18,950 nt of DNA from an uncultured Bacteroidales bacterium. GTDB taxonomy: Bacteria > Bacteroidota > Bacteroidia > Bacteroidales > FEN-979. The position numbers were made by a program, and so were the translations under genes. Below the pieces are notes generated by a model. The model made no database searches. It was not told where the DNA came from and worked only from the letters and a program-made list of their open reading frames with translations. The DNA is taken from contig CAIYQH010000107.1 in NCBI GenBank assembly GCA_903928285.1, forward strand, positions 1 through 18,950, given 5' to 3'. Positions 15,360-18,950 of this stretch are shown here, one piece after another. Position 1 is the stretch's first letter, and each line of letters starts with the position of its first letter.

Positions 15360-16184
15360 TTATCCGGCCATTTTTACGAGCCGGACAGCCTCCGATGCCT
15401 CTTTTACATCGTGTACGCGCAGGATCGACGCCCCTTTCAGCAGGGCAATGGTATTGAGTACGGTGGTACCGTTCAGGGCCTCCTGCGGGGAGGTATTCAG
15501 CACGCGGTTGATCATCGATTTGCGGGAAAGTCCCGCCAGGATGGGCACACCAAGCGACCTGAAGGAGTCGAGACGCGACAGGAGTGTAAAGTTGTGTGTG
15601 ACATCTTTCCCAAACCCGAACCCCGGATCGATGATGACCTGGCGGATTCCCTGCTCCCGGCACCGGGCCAGCTGCTGTTCAAAGAAGTAGGTAACCTCGG
15701 CCACAACATCTGAATAAGTGGGGGCCAGTTGCATCGTTTCAGGTGTCCCCTTCATGTGCATCAGCACGTAAGGTACATTCAGCGAGGAAACTGTGTCAAT
15801 CATGGTACTTTCAAAACGGCCGCCGTAAACGTCGTTGATCATCTCCGCACCATGTTCGACAGCTGCCCTGGCAACACCCGGGCGATAGGTATCCACCGAA
15901 AATACCGTTCCCGGGAATTCAGGGCAAAGCGCCGCCAGGGTCTCCGTGATGCGGGTAATCTCATCCTTTTCCTGCACGCCAGGAGCGCCCGGCCGCGTGG
16001 AAACAGCCCCGATGTCTATGATCGAGGCTCCGTCATGCACCATCTTTTCAACATGCCGTATCCTGGAAACCATGTCGGGAAACCTGCCGCCATCATAAAA
16101 AGAGTCGGGTGTTACATTAAGGATCCCCATGACCTTTGGAACCGATAAATCGAGCGACTTCGAACCGCAAAACAAAATTGACAT
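15360..16184 (-). CDS. folP: Dihydropteroate synthase
   Basis: A 274-residue cytosolic enzyme that joins p-aminobenzoate to the pterin pyrophosphate in folate synthesis; the sulfonamide target. Motifs are GILNVTPDSFYDGG (20-33), DIGAVSTRPGA (57-67; the commoner family form is DIGGESTRPGA), FSVDTY (95-100), INDVYGG (116-122), DPGFGFGK (186-193), GLSRKS (218-223) and RVHDV (256-260). The pterin and phosphate sites are complete. The start at 16184 gives a normal N-terminus. It is divergent from the BT_3928-like gene across 148 bases and precedes dacA by 89 bases. The folP-dacA order is frequent in Bacteroidota. Confidence 0.97.
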   Translation of the reverse strand: MSILFCGSKSLDLSVPKVMGILNVTPDSFYDGGRFPDMVSRIRHVEKMVHDGASIIDIGAVSTRPGAPGVQEKDEITRITETLAALCPEFPGTVFSVDTYRPGVARAAVEHGAEMINDVYGGRFESTMIDTVSSLNVPYVLMHMKGTPETMQLAPTYSDVVAEVTYFFEQQLARCREQGIRQVIIDPGFGFGKDVTHNFTLLSRLDSFRSLGVPILAGLSRKSMINRVLNTSPQEALNGTTVLNTIALLKGASILRVHDVKEASEAVRLVKMAG

Positions 16185-16307
16185 CGATTTTTTCCTGTGT
16201 TAATACATCCCGGCGAAACCCGCAGATCAAACGCCCGGAGATGCCGGAATTGTTATTTATTTGTTAAATTCAGGGGCCAAAAGTACGACCAATAGGCAGA
16301 TTTTTGT

Positions 16308-16315
16308 TAATTTTA
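16308..16315 (+). promoter_or_regulatory. Weak -7 element candidate for the DoxX/MauE gene
   Basis: TAATTTTA differs from TAnnTTTG in the last position only and ends 17 bases before the ATG at 16333. There is no TTTG at the usual -33 distance. The rest of the 148-base divergent region with folP has no clear element on the minus strand. Confidence 0.3.
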
Positions 16316-16332
16316 GCCTCAAATTTATTCGC

Positions 16333-17439
16333 ATGAAGATATTAAGGACTATTTTCAGGATCCTTGTAGGACTGGTATTTATTTTCTCTGGTTTTGTAAA
16401 AGGTATAGACCCGTTGGGAACGGTTTACAAGATGGATGATTATTTTATCGCCTTTAACTTACCCTGGTTCATGAGTTTCAGCCTGGTACTGACGATTTTC
16501 CTTTGTACCCTCGAATTCCTGCTCGGGATCAGCCTGCTTTTCAACCTGTGGATCAGGAAAACGGTTTGGCTGCTGCTCCCCATGATGATGTTCTTTACCA
16601 TCCTTACCTTTTTTGATGCGGTTTATAACATTGTACCCGATTGCGGATGCTTCGGAGATGCATTGAAAATCACCAATGTGCAGACCTTTATCAAAAACCT
16701 GGTACTGATGGCCCTGATCCTGCCCATCTTTGCCTGGCGGAAGAAATTCAGAAGCCTGTTACCCCAATGGGGAGATGTCGTCCTGTTGCTTATTACCTTG
16801 GTCGGGTTTGCCTCCATGTCGGTTGGGTGTTACCGCCATCTTCCATTGATCGACTTTATGGGATGGAAAGTGGGGAATAAGGTCAGCAAGACCGAACCCC
16901 TGCCCGTGACCTTTTATGTAACCTATAAAAACAAACACACAGGTGCAGAAAAGGAATATGTCTCCCCCAATTACCCGTGGAACGATTCGACCTGGCTTTC
17001 CGAATGGATCTTTAAAAGCCAGCGGGTGGTCGATCCCAATTCACAGGGACTGATCCTCCGCATTGAAGACCAGTATGGAGGCGATTTTACGGCCAATGTA
17101 TTGAACAACCCCGACTACCAGTTCATCCTGGTAGCCTATGACCTCACCAAAACCAATGTCGAAGGCTTCCATAAGATATTACCCCTGTTTAAAAAGGCAT
17201 ATGCCGACGGTTATTCCTTTGTCTGCCTTACCAATTCACTGCCGGCCGTCATTAAAAAATTCAGGATGGCTAACGGGGCCTCCTTCGACTTTTACAACTC
17301 CGACGATGTGGTGCTTAAAACCATGGTCCGCTCCAGTCCCGGCCTTATCCTGATTAAAAACGGTATCGTCATTGCAAAATGGGGCTTCCGCGATTTTCCT
17401 TACTATGATGAGGTAAAGAAAAAATACCTGAAAAAATAA
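16333..17439 (+). CDS. BT_3928-like DoxX/MauE membrane protein with C-terminal thioredoxin-like domain
   Basis: A 368-residue protein. The start at 16333 (MKILRTIFRILVGLVFIFSG) opens directly into the first membrane helix; the frame is open 24 codons further upstream with no family resemblance. About five helices lie within 6-164, with FSGFVKGIDPLG (18-29) typical of DoxX and DCGCFGDAL (103-111) typical of MauE-type domains. The C-terminal part (about 185-368) ends like a thioredoxin-fold domain (SPGLILIKNGIVIAKW, 335-350) but has only one cysteine (C298) and no CxxC. This matches the BT_3928 family seen widely in Bacteroidota, of unproven function; a role in periplasmic redox or thiol handling is inferred from the CxC pair in the membrane part. 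It is followed after 59 bases by the OppB gene. Confidence 0.85.
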   Translation: MKILRTIFRILVGLVFIFSGFVKGIDPLGTVYKMDDYFIAFNLPWFMSFSLVLTIFLCTLEFLLGISLLFNLWIRKTVWLLLPMMMFFTILTFFDAVYNIVPDCGCFGDALKITNVQTFIKNLVLMALILPIFAWRKKFRSLLPQWGDVVLLLITLVGFASMSVGCYRHLPLIDFMGWKVGNKVSKTEPLPVTFYVTYKNKHTGAEKEYVSPNYPWNDSTWLSEWIFKSQRVVDPNSQGLILRIEDQYGGDFTANVLNNPDYQFILVAYDLTKTNVEGFHKILPLFKKAYADGYSFVCLTNSLPAVIKKFRMANGASFDFYNSDDVVLKTMVRSSPGLILIKNGIVIAKWGFRDFPYYDEVKKKYLKK

Positions 17440-17462
17440 ATCAGGCCACTGGTTGACCTGAT
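17440..17462 (+). terminator. Weak hairpin after the DoxX/MauE gene
   Basis: ATCAGG (17440-17445) pairs with CCTGAT (17457-17462), with an inner CCA/TGG pair in the 11-base loop, starting right after the stop. No T-run follows, so it is at best a weak terminator or a processing hairpin between two same-strand genes. Confidence 0.25.
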
Positions 17463-17498
17463 GGTTATCTCCTGCAATAAACACCACACCCGGAAAAC

Positions 17499-18578
17499 AT
17501 GGGACATTTTATCTTAAAAAGGCTTGGCTACGGGCTCCTCGTCCTCCTGGGTGTCATCGTAGTGGTCTTTTTTCTGTTCAACGTCCTCCCGGGCGACCCT
17601 GCCCGCATGATGCTGGGGCAACGTGCCGATGTTGCGTCGGTAATTGCCATCAATAAGGATCTTGGCCGCGACAAACCGCTGCCGGTGCAGTTCCTGAACT
17701 ACCTGAATGACCTTTCACCCGTTTCACTCCATTCGGCTGGTGACAAGAACTCCTTTCTCTTCCTCGACCCTGCCAAATATGGAAAAACTGTGAAATTGCT
17801 GTCGGCCGGCAACATGGCCCTGGTACTGAAGGTTCCTTACCTGCGCAGGTCGTACCAGTCAAAACGGAATGTTACGGAGATCCTTGCCGAGGGATTTGTC
17901 AACACCATTATCCTGGCTCTGGTGGCCATGATCTTTGCCATCATCGTTGGCATTGCCATGGGGATTGTCTGTGCCGTTTACAGGAACCGTTTCATCGACC
18001 GGGCAACGCTTATCTTCTCCGTGCTGGGAATGTCGCTCCCCTCTTTTTTTGTTGCCATACTGAACGCATGGATTTTTGCGTTTGTATTGGTAAGGTTCAC
18101 AGGGTTGAACATGACGGGTAGTTTGTTCGGGGTCGACGATTTCGGCCGCGGAAGCTACCTGGAGTTGAAAAACCTCATCCTGCCGGCTCTGACACTCGGT
18201 ATACGGCCGCTGGCCATTATCGTGGAGCTGACCCGCAATTCGTTGCTGGAGGTGATGACCCAGGACTACATCCGGACGGCAAAGGCCAAGGGGTTGAGCA
18301 AAAGCAGGGTTATCCTCAAACATGCATTGAAAAATGCGCTCAACCCGGTGGTCACCGCCATCTCAGGCTGGCTTGCCTCGCTGCTGGCCGGCGCGGTATT
18401 TGTAGAATTCGTGTTCGACTGGAAAGGAATTGGGGTGGTTATCGTCAATGCCCTCGATAAATACGATTTCCCGGTGGTAATGGGTGCCGTTCTTTTTATA
18501 TCCATCATCCTCATCATAATCAACCTGATGGTGGATATTCTTTACGGACTGCTGGACCCGAGGATACGGCTGCAATGA
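17499..18578 (+). CDS. OppB/DppB-type peptide ABC transporter permease
   Basis: A 359-residue inner-membrane protein. The N-terminus MGHFILKRLGYGLLVLLGVIVVVFFLFNVLPGDP is the standard OppB start: a basic stretch, one helix, then the VLPGDP turn. The binding-protein-dependent permease domain spans about 130-355, with the EAA-type coupling loop EVMTQDYIRTAKAKGL (251-266) that contacts the ATPase, and ends in YGLLDPRIR. The loop between helix 1 and the domain (about 35-130) is large, with SVSLHSAGDKNSFLFLDPAK; it makes the protein somewhat longer than the usual 306-340 residues. It should pair with an OppC-type permease, ATPases and a binding protein. None is in the window: no oppC start is seen in the next 372 bases. 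Confidence 0.92.
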   Translation: MGHFILKRLGYGLLVLLGVIVVVFFLFNVLPGDPARMMLGQRADVASVIAINKDLGRDKPLPVQFLNYLNDLSPVSLHSAGDKNSFLFLDPAKYGKTVKLLSAGNMALVLKVPYLRRSYQSKRNVTEILAEGFVNTIILALVAMIFAIIVGIAMGIVCAVYRNRFIDRATLIFSVLGMSLPSFFVAILNAWIFAFVLVRFTGLNMTGSLFGVDDFGRGSYLELKNLILPALTLGIRPLAIIVELTRNSLLEVMTQDYIRTAKAKGLSKSRVILKHALKNALNPVVTAISGWLASLLAGAVFVEFVFDWKGIGVVIVNALDKYDFPVVMGAVLFISIILIIINLMVDILYGLLDPRIRLQ

Positions 18579-18618
18579 AAAATGAAATTTGAACAGCGAA
18601 TAAGGAATATCGAATAAC
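18574..18618 (+). repeat. 7-bp degenerate repeats across the permease stop codon
   Basis: AATGAAA is repeated at 18574-18580 and 18581-18587, with the TGA stop of the permease inside the first unit. After TTT come four heptamers in tandem: GAACAGC (18591), GAATAAG (18598), GAATATC (18605) and GAATAAC (18612-18618). The block has the same gene-end position as the other repeats in the window, with another unit sequence. Confidence 0.65.
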
Positions 18619-18727
18619 CCATGACGTTAATGAATATGACTGGTCACTTTTGTGCCAGTTGTCATGGAAAGAAAATATAACTACCTGTAAATGCCTGTCT
18701 GCTGGTATGATTCCGATCGATCAAATT

Positions 18728-18754
18728 AATGAACAATGAATAATGAAAATGAAG
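18728..18754 (+). repeat. 7-bp tandem repeat (AATGAAN)
   Basis: AATGAAC (18728), AATGAAT (18735) and AATGAAA (18742) are in tandem, followed by a partial ATGAAG. The first five bases of the unit repeat the AATGAAA found across the permease stop 150 bases earlier. Confidence 0.6.
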
Positions 18755-18788
18755 ACCGCATCACCAATTTCTTAGAATGACCCGGAAG

Positions 18789-18823
18789 TGATAAATCCCT
18801 TGTTATCATCAGGTGGACCACCT
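18789..18823. promoter_or_regulatory. Two adjacent perfect dyads, possible operator
   Basis: TGATAA (18789-18794) pairs with TTATCA (18803-18808) around eight bases, and two bases later AGGTGG-A-CCACCT (18811-18823) is a perfect 13-base dyad. No gene start is visible close by. They may be protein-binding sites or small RNA hairpins for the gene beyond the window edge. Confidence 0.3.
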
Positions 18824-18950
18824 TTGCTTACTGCAAAAAGTCTCCCTCCCCTCCAAGGGTAAGGAAGCTACTTTTGATTATCAGGCACATATCTATGAAA
18901 CGCCCGTAAACAGTGAATAGTTGTTCATCATCGTTACATGGTGTTACATC

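Larger units (their letters stand above)
18579..18950. other. Intergenic region of 372 bases with repeats and dyads, no convincing gene
   Basis: Stops interrupt all plus-strand frames; a minus-strand frame is open from the window edge to about 18831 (some 38 codons, ending GEGDFLQ) but has no recognisable family and no start inside the window. The region holds the 7-bp repeats at its left end, a hairpin (ACTGG, T, CAC, TTTT, GTG, CCAGT; 18639-18659) without a T-run, a second repeat block (18728-18754) and two dyads at 18789-18823. It probably contains the 3' flank of the permease gene and the leader of an unseen neighbour, but neither is proved. Confidence 0.6.

Noticed and set aside
18831..18950. 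Minus-strand frame running in from the right edge as a partial gene
   Set aside because: About 38 codons with no recognisable family and a Gly-rich low-complexity end; it could be chance, so it is only described under the intergenic region.

Overview
The window looks like chromosomal DNA of a member of the Bacteroidota, probably a Bacteroidales-like or related environmental lineage. Direct indications are a secreted protein ending in a type IX secretion (T9SS) type A sorting domain, a TonB-dependent receptor with an N-terminal carboxypeptidase-regulatory-like domain followed by a DUF4249 lipoprotein, a BT_3928-like DoxX/MauE membrane protein, a dacA-folP pair, near absence of Shine-Dalgarno sequences, and several exact matches to the Bacteroidota -7 promoter element TAnnTTTG. 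No rRNA, tRNA, CRISPR array, transposase or phage gene was seen, so this is mostly a core-genome stretch with a few accessory surface genes.

Layout. 1-2089 (minus): the start of a polytopic glycosyltransferase (cut by the window edge) behind purB. 2247-5164 (plus): two secreted surface proteins, a T9SS cargo with a thioredoxin-like domain and a protein with an IPTLxxWG-type C-terminal sorting tail. A perfect 15-bp inverted-repeat terminator separates them from 5310-12559 (minus): a secreted alpha/beta hydrolase, a DUF4249 lipoprotein, its TonB-dependent receptor, a Sua5/YrdC threonylcarbamoyl-AMP synthase, a GT9 glycosyltransferase and dapD. 12768-14439 (plus): ruvX, def and a TPR-type lipoprotein. 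14488-16184 (minus): diadenylate cyclase dacA and folP. 16333-18578 (plus): the DoxX/MauE-thioredoxin-like protein and an OppB-type ABC permease. 18579-18950 holds no convincing gene but has short repeats and dyads.

How they fit together. Most genes are housekeeping: purines (purB), lysine/diaminopimelate for peptidoglycan (dapD), LPS or surface glycans (GT9 and the first glycosyltransferase), tRNA t6A (Sua5), N-terminal formyl removal (def), RNA/DNA processing (ruvX), folate (folP) and c-di-AMP signalling (dacA). The accessory part is the envelope set: T9SS cargo, IPTL-type surface protein, TonB/DUF4249 uptake pair and periplasmic hydrolase.

The most unusual sequence-level pattern is a set of short (5-9 bp unit) tandem or degenerate repeats, different in sequence at each place, sitting at or across the 3' ends of genes (4290-4334, 5255-5296, 6772-6799, 14440-14490, 18574-18618), with one more inside the last intergenic region (18728-18754). 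The window contains two convergent gene junctions and both have one. I found no defence island or other complete novel system; the IPTL-tailed protein and the gene-end repeats are the best leads.
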